Part shown: positions 1 through 5,232 of the stretch, in pieces
Layout of the letters: each line of letters opens with the position of its first letter
Position numbering within the stretch: the first letter of the stretch is position 1
NCBI GenBank assembly: GCA_900553255.1
Contig: USCI01000101.1
Span: forward strand, 1-7,612
Length of the DNA stretch: 7,612 bases
Reading direction: 5' to 3'
DNA from: an uncultured Oscillospiraceae bacterium
GTDB lineage: Bacteria; Bacillota; Clostridia; Oscillospirales; Acutalibacteraceae
Notes under the pieces: model-generated
Database searches by the model: none
Seen by the model: only the letters and a program-made list of their open reading frames with translations
Told to the model about the DNA's origin: nothing
Made by a program: the position numbers and the translations under genes

Positions 1-52
1 CGAAAACTTTTTGTGCATTATTTTTTGCGAAACGACTTTTTTGACAGACTGA

Positions 53-85
53 AACGTCCCGCCGTATGGCGGGACGTTGTTTTTT
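53..85 (+). terminator. Intrinsic terminator of an upstream unit
   Basis: A perfect 11-bp stem (53-63 paired with 68-78) with the 4-nt loop GTAT is followed after one G by six T (80-85). The T tract lies only on the plus-strand side, so it ends a plus-strand unit whose gene lies mostly or wholly left of the window. It also insulates the amidase gene from upstream transcription. Confidence 0.9.
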
Positions 86-194
86 GCGGCGGCGGAAAAG
101 CGGCATCCGGCCGGTTCCCGCAGGCAAACGGCAGTATTTCCGAAAACGGTGGGATTTCGGCAGAGGTTCGGTCATAAAACTCTGGTGGGGGCTA

Positions 195-203
195 TGGTAC
201 AAT
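195..203 (+). promoter_or_regulatory. Putative extended -10 promoter of the amidase gene
   Basis: TGG followed by TACAAT (198-203) matches an extended -10 element (TGN plus a near-consensus hexamer), about 50 bases before the amidase start. No good -35 is visible at 16-18 nt; the best option is TAAAAC at 175-180. The rest of 86-194 shows no gene or other site. The call rests on the -10 alone. Confidence 0.4.
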
Positions 204-254
204 TCCGGATGGACATAAGTCCGCGGCGGCGGGGCGGTTTTAGGAGGTACAGCG

Positions 255-959
255 ATGCAGGAGGAAAAGCAGAAGCGGTGCGGTTATCGCCCGCAGACGG
301 CGGCGGCCGTGCGGGCAAACCGCTTACGCCGGGAAAGGGCACGGCGCAGGAGGCAGGTCCGGCGATGGACGGCTTTTTTCGGCATACTGGCGGTTTTTGC
401 CGCTGTGGCAGGAGGGCTGGCCCGGTGTGCGCGGCAGCCGCGGGTTGATCTGACGAAGATCCAAAGCCCGGACTGGATCGAGCAGGCGTTCCTGGATCCG
501 GACGGTGACGCACGCACCGGGGAAACAATCCCGGTGGTAAGGGATATTGCGATCCACTACGTCGGCAATCCCGGCACCTCCGCGATGGGAAACCGCAGCT
601 ATTTCAATCAGCCGGGGGTGGAGGTGTGCTCTCATTTCATCGTCGGGCTCGACGGGGAGGTCGTGCAGTGTCTGCCGCTGTGCGAAAAATCCGCCGCGAC
701 CAATCAACGCAACATCGACACTATTTCGATTGAGGTATGCCACCCGGATGAGACGGGAAAATTCAACGAGAAGACCTATGCGGCACTGGTAAAGCTGGCG
801 GCCTGGCTGTGCAGCGAGCTGCAGCTGGACGAGGAAAACCTGATCCGGCACTACGACGTGACCGGCAAGCTGTGCCCGCTGTATTATGTGGAGCACGAGG
901 ACGCCTGGGAACAGCTCAAGCGGGATGTCGGGGAGCAGCTTGCCGCCGGCGGGCAGTAG
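255..959 (+). CDS. Membrane-anchored N-acetylmuramoyl-L-alanine amidase (Amidase_2/PGRP fold)
   Basis: The product (234 aa) is predicted to cut the amide bond between MurNAc and L-alanine in peptidoglycan. The N-terminus is cytoplasmic and very Arg-rich (residues 21-37), followed by one hydrophobic segment at about 39-57, with no lipobox or clear cleavage site. This suggests a signal anchor with the enzyme outside the membrane. The catalytic domain spans about 95-225. H101 (in IHYVGNPG), H199 and C207 (in RHYDVTGKLCP) match the His/His/Cys zinc ligands of T7-lysozyme-type amidases, including the 8-residue step between the last two; E160 lies in the conserved ISIEV strand. No SH3, LysM or SPOR wall-binding domain is present, so the membrane anchor is the only targeting element. 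The start has AGGAGGT at 242-248, 6 nt upstream. The gene stands alone between terminators, and the lack of holin or phage neighbours favours a housekeeping wall-remodelling enzyme over an endolysin. Confidence 0.92.
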   Translation: MQEEKQKRCGYRPQTAAAVRANRLRRERARRRRQVRRWTAFFGILAVFAAVAGGLARCARQPRVDLTKIQSPDWIEQAFLDPDGDARTGETIPVVRDIAIHYVGNPGTSAMGNRSYFNQPGVEVCSHFIVGLDGEVVQCLPLCEKSAATNQRNIDTISIEVCHPDETGKFNEKTYAALVKLAAWLCSELQLDEENLIRHYDVTGKLCPLYYVEHEDAWEQLKRDVGEQLAAGGQ

Positions 960-1036
960 GCAGGCACTTGCAAGCGGCGCAAACTGCGCGTTCTCCGGTT
1001 CAGCCGCCTTTTGAAAAAGAGGGCGTCGGATATTTT

Positions 1037-1069
1037 AGCGCGGCAGCCAAGCGGTTGCCGCGCTTTTTT
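1037..1069 (+). terminator. Intrinsic terminator of the amidase gene
   Basis: The stem 1038-1045/1056-1063 (GCGCGGCA with TGCCGCGC) extends inward by a G-T and two G-C pairs to an AAGC tetraloop, and the run of six T at 1064-1069 follows directly. It lies about 80 bases after the amidase stop and faces the minus-strand tRNA unit. Confidence 0.92.
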
Positions 1070-1120
1070 CACGAGCAGGGTGGAGATGTTCCTGGGAGGC
1101 CTATCATCGCCATACGGCAA

Positions 1121-1162
1121 AATAAAAGGCGGCCGGTAATTCTTTGTTGAATTACCCGCCGC
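1121..1162 (-). terminator. Third, distal terminator of the tRNA unit
   Basis: A 14-nt arm at 1129-1142 pairs with 1149-1162 with a single C-C mismatch and a 6-nt loop (1143-1148). Read on the minus strand the stem is followed by CTTTTATTTT (1128-1119 region), a usable U tract. It lies about 100 nt downstream of tRNA-Thr, so it is a backup terminator or belongs to a lost gene. Confidence 0.7.
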
Positions 1163-1181
1163 AGGTCTGGGAAGCGTTGAC

Positions 1182-1209
1182 AAAAAAGATACCCGCTACA
1201 AGCGCGGGC
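1182..1209 (-). terminator. Possible second terminator of the tRNA unit
   Basis: A short GC stem (1192-1196 with 1204-1208, plus a G-T pair) has a 7-nt loop. On the minus strand it is followed after 4 nt by six T (1187-1182). The stem is short, so this is weaker than the hairpins on either side. Confidence 0.45.
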
Positions 1210-1228
1210 ACAAAACTTCAGAATAAAG

Positions 1229-1263
1229 AAAAAACCTGCGGTCGCGAATGGCTGACCGCAGGT
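1229..1263 (-). terminator. Primary intrinsic terminator of the tRNA-Asp/Thr unit
   Basis: A perfect 10-bp stem (1254-1263 with 1234-1243) has a 10-nt loop and a minus-strand T run at 1234-1229. The stem starts one base after the CCA end of tRNA-Thr, so transcript ending and 3' trimming are closely coupled. Confidence 0.92.
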
Positions 1264-1264
1264 C

Positions 1265-1340
1265 TGGAGCTGCTAACGCGATTCGAACGCGTGACCTCTT
1301 CCTTACCAAGGAAGTGCTCTGCCGACTGAGCTATAGCAGC
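1265..1340 (-). tRNA. tRNA-Thr (anticodon GGT)
   Basis: This 76-nt cloverleaf on the minus strand decodes ACC and ACU. The acceptor stem GCTGCTA/TAGCAGC, D stem GCTC/GAGC, anticodon stem CTTCC/GGAAG with loop TTGGTAA, and T stem ACGCG/CGCGT with loop TTCGAAT all pair perfectly. The discriminator is T and the CCA end is encoded (1267-1265). It is the second gene of a two-tRNA transcript, 3 nt after tRNA-Asp, and the terminator follows after one base. Confidence 0.98.
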
Positions 1341-1343
1341 ATA

Positions 1344-1420
1344 TGGCGACCCGGAACGGGCTCGAACCGTCGACCTCTAGCGTGACAGGCTAGCGTTCTA
1401 ACCAGCTGAACTACCGGGCC
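1344..1420 (-). tRNA. tRNA-Asp (anticodon GTC)
   Basis: This 77-nt cloverleaf on the minus strand decodes GAC and GAU. The acceptor stem GGCCCGG/CCGGGTC has one G-T pair. The D stem is GTTC/GAAC, the anticodon stem CTAGC/GCTAG with loop CTGTCAC, and the T stem GACGG/CCGTT with loop TTCGAGC. The discriminator is G, the known identity base for tRNA-Asp, and CCA is encoded (1346-1344). It is the first gene of the transcript. Confidence 0.98.
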
Positions 1421-1454
1421 ACAACCGCTCGCCGCCGTTTCGGCGACGGTGTAT

Positions 1455-1483
1455 ATTATACTGGTTTGGCCCGGCGTTGTCAA
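1455..1483 (-). promoter_or_regulatory. Consensus promoter of the tRNA-Asp/Thr unit
   Basis: On the minus strand TTGACA (1483-1478) and TATAAT (1460-1455) are both perfect consensus, with exactly 17 nt between them. Transcription should start near 1448, leaving a leader of about 28 nt that can form a small hairpin (CGCCG/CGGCG around an AAA loop) before tRNA-Asp. AT-rich sequence just upstream (1494-1510) could act as an UP element. This strength is what a stable-RNA gene would be expected to have. Confidence 0.93.
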
Positions 1484-1490
1484 CAGCAAA

Positions 1491-1516
1491 CTGCAATTTT
1501 TCGAAAATTGTTGCAG
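1491..1516. repeat. Inverted repeat between divergent promoters
   Basis: CAATTTT (1494-1500) and AAAATTG (1504-1510) form a 7-bp inverted repeat around TCG. CTG (1491-1493) and CAG (1514-1516) can extend it across a 3-nt bulge. Alternatively CTGCAA (1491-1496) pairs with TTGCAG (1511-1516). It lies between the minus-strand tRNA promoter and the plus-strand operon promoter and has no T tract in a terminator position. It could be a protein-binding site, or simply the AT-rich UP region of the tRNA promoter. Confidence 0.4.
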
Positions 1517-1554
1517 GAAGTCCGAAAAAAGCGGGGAAAACCATGCTTGCCCGA

Positions 1555-1583
1555 TTGAAAATCGCAGGAGAAAATGGTATACT
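1555..1583 (+). promoter_or_regulatory. Promoter of the Gld-like ABC operon
   Basis: TTGAAA (1555-1560) and TATACT (1578-1583) each differ from consensus at one position and are separated by exactly 17 nt. The predicted start near 1590 gives a leader of about 205 nt before the ATPase start at 1795. It is the only well-formed promoter I see ahead of the four genes. Confidence 0.8.
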
Positions 1584-1589
1584 GGACGG

Positions 1590-1794
1590 GTTGCCGGGCC
1601 TGTTGCATAGGAGAAGAAAAACACACGACGCACACAGTTTTTTTATAGACTGTTTACAAATAGAGGGCCGGGTTCCGTTAAAATAAAGGAAACGCGGTCC
1701 GGGACAGGTTACGGACACGGCTCGGTGCGGCCGTTTTGCCGAGGCAGACGGCGCCATTCCGGCCGAAGGTTATCAACAAACAGGAGGGAACTAC
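1590..1794 (+). other. Untranslated leader of the ABC operon, unrecognised content
   Basis: About 205 bases lie between the predicted transcription start and the ATPase start with no credible gene. The first part is A-rich with a run of seven T near 1639-1645; the second part (about 1665-1780) is GC-rich with several weak stems, for example CTCGG near 1720 with CCGAG near 1738. I recognise no riboswitch, T-box or attenuator. AGGAGGG at 1782-1788 is the ribosome site for the ATPase. Confidence 0.5.
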
Positions 1795-2769
1795 ATGATC
1801 GAGGTGCAAAACCTGACCAAGCGGTACGGCAGCCACTGCGCGGTCCAGGATATCAGCTTCCGGGTGGAAGAAGGGGAGATCCTGGGCTTCCTGGGGCCGA
1901 ACGGCGCCGGCAAGTCGACGACGATGAATATCCTCACCGGATATCTGTCGGCGAGCGAGGGAAAAGTGGCGATCAACGGCTTCGATATTCTGGAGCAGGC
2001 CAACGAGGCTAAGGCAAGCATCGGCTATCTGCCGGAGCAGCCGCCGCTGTATCTGGACATGACGGTCCGGGATTATCTGGACTTCATGTATGAGCTGAAG
2101 AAATGCAAGCTGCCCCGCCGGGAACATATCGCGGAAATCTGCCGGATTGTGAAAATTGAGGACGTCTACGGGCGGGTGATCAAGAACCTGTCCAAGGGCT
2201 ACCGGCAGCGTGTCGGCATCGCGCAGGCGCTCATCGGCAATCCGCCGGTGCTCATCCTTGACGAGCCTACCGTGGGCCTTGACCCGAACCAGATCATCGA
2301 GATCCGTTCGCTGATCAAAAGCCTGGGCAAGCATCACACGGTTATCCTGTCCTCCCACATCCTGCCGGAGGTGGAGGCTGTGTGCGACCGGATCGTTATC
2401 ATCAACCGCGGCAGCATCGTCGCGGACGATACGGCGGCGGAGCTGTCCCATAAGTATTCGCAGGATCACCGGATGATCGCACGCATCGCCGGTCCGGAGA
2501 AGGAGATCCTGCTGCTGCTGGAAAAGCTGCCGGGTGCGGATGTGGTGCACTCGCTGGGTGAGAAGGAACCCGGGGTGTTTGAGTTTGAGATCATCCCGGC
2601 GGAGGGCGCGGATATCCGCCGCGACCTGTTTGACCGCCTCTCCTCGCGCAGCTGGCCGCTGCTCGGGCTGAAATCCATGGAGATGTCGCTCGAAGAGATC
2701 TTCACCACCCTCACGCAGGAACGCCTGCCGATGGCCGGGGGTAAGAAAAAGGGAGGCAAGAAGAAATGA
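1795..2769 (+). CDS. ABC transporter ATP-binding protein, GldA/NosF/CcmA type
   Basis: This is the cytoplasmic ATPase subunit (324 aa) expected to power the membrane partner encoded next. A complete nucleotide-binding domain is visible: Walker A GPNGAGKST (34-42), Q-loop Q82, signature LSKGYRQR (132-139), Walker B VLILDEP (152-158), D-loop GLDP (161-164) and switch histidine H188 in LSSH. All catalytic residues are present, so it should be active. Residues after about 215 form the C-terminal extension usual in this subfamily. The protein ends in a Lys/Gly tail, GGKKKGGKKK, whose codons also contain the GGGAGG ribosome site of the next gene. The start has AGGAGGG 6 nt upstream, and the stop overlaps the permease start in ATGA. 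The gene order (ATPase, GldF-like, GldG-like, DUF4340) supports the Gld-like label over a drug or sodium exporter, but the substrate is unknown. Confidence 0.93.
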   Translation: MIEVQNLTKRYGSHCAVQDISFRVEEGEILGFLGPNGAGKSTTMNILTGYLSASEGKVAINGFDILEQANEAKASIGYLPEQPPLYLDMTVRDYLDFMYELKKCKLPRREHIAEICRIVKIEDVYGRVIKNLSKGYRQRVGIAQALIGNPPVLILDEPTVGLDPNQIIEIRSLIKSLGKHHTVILSSHILPEVEAVCDRIVIINRGSIVADDTAAELSHKYSQDHRMIARIAGPEKEILLLLEKLPGADVVHSLGEKEPGVFEFEIIPAEGADIRRDLFDRLSSRSWPLLGLKSMEMSLEEIFTTLTQERLPMAGGKKKGGKKK

Positions 2770-3476
2770 CCGCCATATTCAAACGTGAATTCAAGTCCTT
2801 TTTTACCTCACCGGTCGGCTATGTGGTGCTCGCACTGGTGATGGGACTGTCCGGATACTTTTTTTCGCTGTATAACGTCACCGTGGGATACGTAAGCCTC
2901 AGCGGCGTGTTTAAAAACCTGTTTTCGTTTTTGCTGCTGCTGGTGCTGCCGGTGCTGACCATGCGGCTGCTCAGTGAGGACAAGCGGCAGAAGACCGATC
3001 AGGCGCTGCTGACCGCGCCGGTCAGCCTGACCGGTATCGCGCTGGGCAAGTTCCTGGCGGCTCTGCTGGTGTTCGCGATCAGCATCTCCATCACGCTGGT
3101 GTTTGCGATCATCATTGCTTTTCAGGTGACCCCCGACTGGATGGTGATCATCGGCAACTATATCGGCCTGCTCCTGCTGGGCGGCACCATCATTTCCATC
3201 GGCCTGCTGATCTCCAGCCTGACCGAAAGCCAGTTCATCGCCGCACTCGGCACCTTTACGGCGTCGTTCCTGTTCCTGATGATCGACAGCCTGGGATCGA
3301 TGTTTTCGGGGAACGCCGTCGTCGCTGCCATCGTCAATTTCCTGTCCCTCAACCAGCGGTACAATGATTTCACGCTGGGGGTTATCCATTACGACAACGT
3401 GATCTTTTTCCTGAGCATACAGGCGCTGTTTGTGTTCCTGACCGTCCGGGTTCTGGATCGCAAGAGATGGAGCTGA
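2766..3476 (+). CDS. ABC permease, GldF type
   Basis: This is the integral membrane subunit (236 aa, close to Bacteroidetes GldF) pairing with the ATPase encoded upstream. The N-terminus MTAIFKREFKSFFTSPVGY is typical of the family, with an amphipathic start leading into the first helix. Hydrophobic segments lie at about 16-36, 48-67, 91-118, 126-150, 157-176 and 210-229, giving six helices. The cytoplasmic loop EDKRQKTDQALLTAPVS (71-87) is the conserved coupling region seen in ABC-2 permeases of this group, and RYNDFTLGVI (198-207) before the last helix is another family hallmark. No separate substrate-binding protein is encoded. The start overlaps the ATPase stop by 4 bases, with GGGAGG at 2751-2756, 9 nt upstream, so the two are probably translationally coupled. 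The permease may form a homodimer, or pair with the membrane segments of the GldG-like protein; the sequence cannot tell these apart. Confidence 0.9.
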   Translation: MTAIFKREFKSFFTSPVGYVVLALVMGLSGYFFSLYNVTVGYVSLSGVFKNLFSFLLLLVLPVLTMRLLSEDKRQKTDQALLTAPVSLTGIALGKFLAALLVFAISISITLVFAIIIAFQVTPDWMVIIGNYIGLLLLGGTIISIGLLISSLTESQFIAALGTFTASFLFLMIDSLGSMFSGNAVVAAIVNFLSLNQRYNDFTLGVIHYDNVIFFLSIQALFVFLTVRVLDRKRWS

Positions 3477-3477
3477 G

Positions 3478-3483
3478 AGGAGG
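3478..3483 (+). promoter_or_regulatory. Ribosome site deciding the start of the GldG-like gene
   Basis: AGGAGG at 3478-3483 lies only 3 nt before the ATG at 3487 but 9 nt before the ATG at 3493. The longer spacing is the normal one, so the protein probably begins MKKNF at 3493 rather than two residues earlier. Confidence 0.7.
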
Positions 3484-3492
3484 AACATGCAG

Positions 3493-5232
3493 ATGAAGAA
3501 GAATTTTTCGGAGGAAAACGCCGAGCAGAAGGAGCTGAATCCTGCTGCGGAGGAATCCGCGGAGAAGACGCCGGCGGAGCAGGATGCCGAAACCTCTGCC
3601 GAAACGGCGGCTGAAGATACCGATGCTGCGCAGGAGTCTGCACAGCCGGAGGAAAAGGCGGAAGAAGGCCAAGAGGATAAGCCGGAGAAGGAAAAGACGC
3701 ATAAGGATCACCGCAAGCTGCGCTACGGTACCATCGCCACGGTGATGTCGGTGGTGGTGATCGCGGCGGTGGTGCTGCTCAACGTGGTGGTCGGTGTGCT
3801 CGACGACCGGTTCCCGCTGACCCTTGACCTGACCAAGGACAGCCTGTTTACCCTGTCGGAGCAGAGCCAGGAGATCGCCAAGAACGTCAAAACCGACGTG
3901 GAAATTGTGGTTTTTATGCCGGAAGAGGTGTTTGCTGCCTCTACCGGTTCGGAGCAGTTTGATACCGTGCTGCGGCAGTTCACGCAGGGCGTGCGCAGCT
4001 ACGAAAGCCTGTCGGGCGGACGGGTGAAGACCAGTTATGTCGACCTGTCCAGCAATCCGCTGCTGGCGGAGGATTACGAAAAATACAGTATCACCTCCGG
4101 CAGCATCCTGTTCCGCTCGGTGCCGGAGGAGGGTTCCGGCCTGAGTGAAAAATACCGTGTCGCGACGCTGTACGATCTGTACACCGAGGATACCTCCAGC
4201 TACTATTATACCGGGCAGGCTTCCTACAGCTCAAACGTCGAGCAGGTGCTGGCGAAGAATATCAACGCGGTCAGCAGCCTGAACAATCTCAAGGCGATCA
4301 TGCTCACCGGGCACGGCGAAGAGAGCGCGACGGTAAGCGCGCTGACCACGCTGCTGGAGGAAAACGGGTATGAACTGGAAACGGTCAACCCCAGCACCGC
4401 GGAGGAATTCAGCGAAGAAGCGGTTACGATGTTTATCCCGGCGCCGACCATTGACTATACCGCAGACGAGCTGGAAAAGATCCGGGTATGGCTGGAAAAC
4501 GAACAGGATGGGGTCAATCGGCTCGGCCGCAATCTGATGCTGCTGGTCGGCCAGACCGCACAATGCCCGGAGCTGTATGATTTTGTCAACACCTATTACG
4601 GCATTGAGATTACCGATAATGTGGTGGTCGAAACAACAGCTGGCCGTTATGTGACCAGCCCCTATTATCCCTTTGCGGATATCGAATCGAGTGATTTTAC
4701 CGAAAGCCTGACCTCCAGCATTGCCTTCGCGCCGCTGACCCGTCAGCTGATCCTGCACGAGACCAGCAACACCGAGGATGCCGCGCTGACCAACCATTCG
4801 CTGATGTCTTTTCCGGAGTCGGCGCAGCTTCTGGAATTGTCGACAATAGAGGATTCGGAATCCGATGAACGGACGCCGTTTGAGGCGGACAGCTACCCGA
4901 TTGTCGGCATGGCGTATGCGAATCAGTACGCTTACGACAATACCGGCGATTATCCGGAAAGGGTGGAAACCAACGTGCTGGTGTGCGGCAGCGAAATGCT
5001 GCTGCTGATGAATATGCCCACTGTCGCTAATGAGTCCCTGCTGCTGCAGAGCATTAACGGGATCTCCGGCAACGAGGATGCGGTTACGATTTCTGCGCTG
5101 TCGCTGGATCAGGATACGCTGGTGTTCACCGACCTCAGTCAGTCGATCCTGTTTGGGATCTTTGTTGTCGCGGTGCCGGTGATCCTGCTGGTGGTCTGCC
5201 TGGTCGTGTTCCTGAAGAGGAGGCACTTATGA
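3493..5232 (+). CDS. GldG-type ABC-associated membrane protein (ABC_transp_aux family)
   Basis: This 579-aa protein is the auxiliary partner of GldA/GldF-type transporters. Order: a cytoplasmic, disordered tail rich in Glu and Ala (about 7-68), a basic patch KTHKDHRKLR (68-77), a membrane helix (about 79-101), a large extracytoplasmic domain (about 105-550), and a second helix (552-574) ending KRRHL. Just after the first helix, DLTKDSLFTLS (112-122) is the family signature, and TGHGE (272-276) matches the conserved GHGE motif of the core domain. No catalytic site is recognised, and a structural or substrate-handling role beside the permease is inferred. The long acidic tail seems unusual compared with the short N-termini I recall for GldG. 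An ATG at 3487 could add two residues. The gene lies 10 bases after the permease and ends in an ATGA overlap with the DUF4340 gene. Family call is sure; function is not. Confidence 0.9.
   Translation: MKKNFSEENAEQKELNPAAEESAEKTPAEQDAETSAETAAEDTDAAQESAQPEEKAEEGQEDKPEKEKTHKDHRKLRYGTIATVMSVVVIAAVVLLNVVVGVLDDRFPLTLDLTKDSLFTLSEQSQEIAKNVKTDVEIVVFMPEEVFAASTGSEQFDTVLRQFTQGVRSYESLSGGRVKTSYVDLSSNPLLAEDYEKYSITSGSILFRSVPEEGSGLSEKYRVATLYDLYTEDTSSYYYTGQASYSSNVEQVLAKNINAVSSLNNLKAIMLTGHGEESATVSALTTLLEENGYELETVNPSTAEEFSEEAVTMFIPAPTIDYTADELEKIRVWLENEQDGVNRLGRNLMLLVGQTAQCPELYDFVNTYYGIEITDNVVVETTAGRYVTSPYYPFADIESSDFTESLTSSIAFAPLTRQLILHETSNTEDAALTNHSLMSFPESAQLLELSTIEDSESDERTPFEADSYPIVGMAYANQYAYDNTGDYPERVETNVLVCGSEMLLLMNMPTVANESLLLQSINGISGNEDAVTISALSLDQDTLVFTDLSQSILFGIFVVAVPVILLVVCLVVFLKRRHL

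Noticed and set aside
2..52. Open frame ending in TGA at 50-52, possibly the tail of an upstream gene
   Set aside because: The stretch is short and T-rich, and its stop touches the terminator stem with no spacing; other frames look equally plausible, so no gene can be claimed.
41..69. TTGACA at 41-46 as a promoter -35
   Set aside because: At 17 nt the -10 would be GTATGG inside the terminator loop and stem, which is not credible.
1654..1685. Second promoter for the ABC operon from TTTACA near 1654 and TAAAAT near 1680
   Set aside because: The spacing is about 20 nt and both boxes are off consensus; the promoter at 1555-1583 is far better.
1477..1686. 69-residue open frame on the plus strand
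   Set aside because: It begins inside the minus-strand tRNA promoter and runs through the operon promoter, with no ribosome site.
1678..2550. 290-residue open frame on the minus strand
   Set aside because: It is antisense to the ATPase, whose Walker and signature motifs fix the real frame.
4231..5226. 331-residue open frame on the minus strand
   Set aside because: It is antisense to the GldG-like gene, has a His/Gln/Arg-rich composition and shows no recognisable motif.
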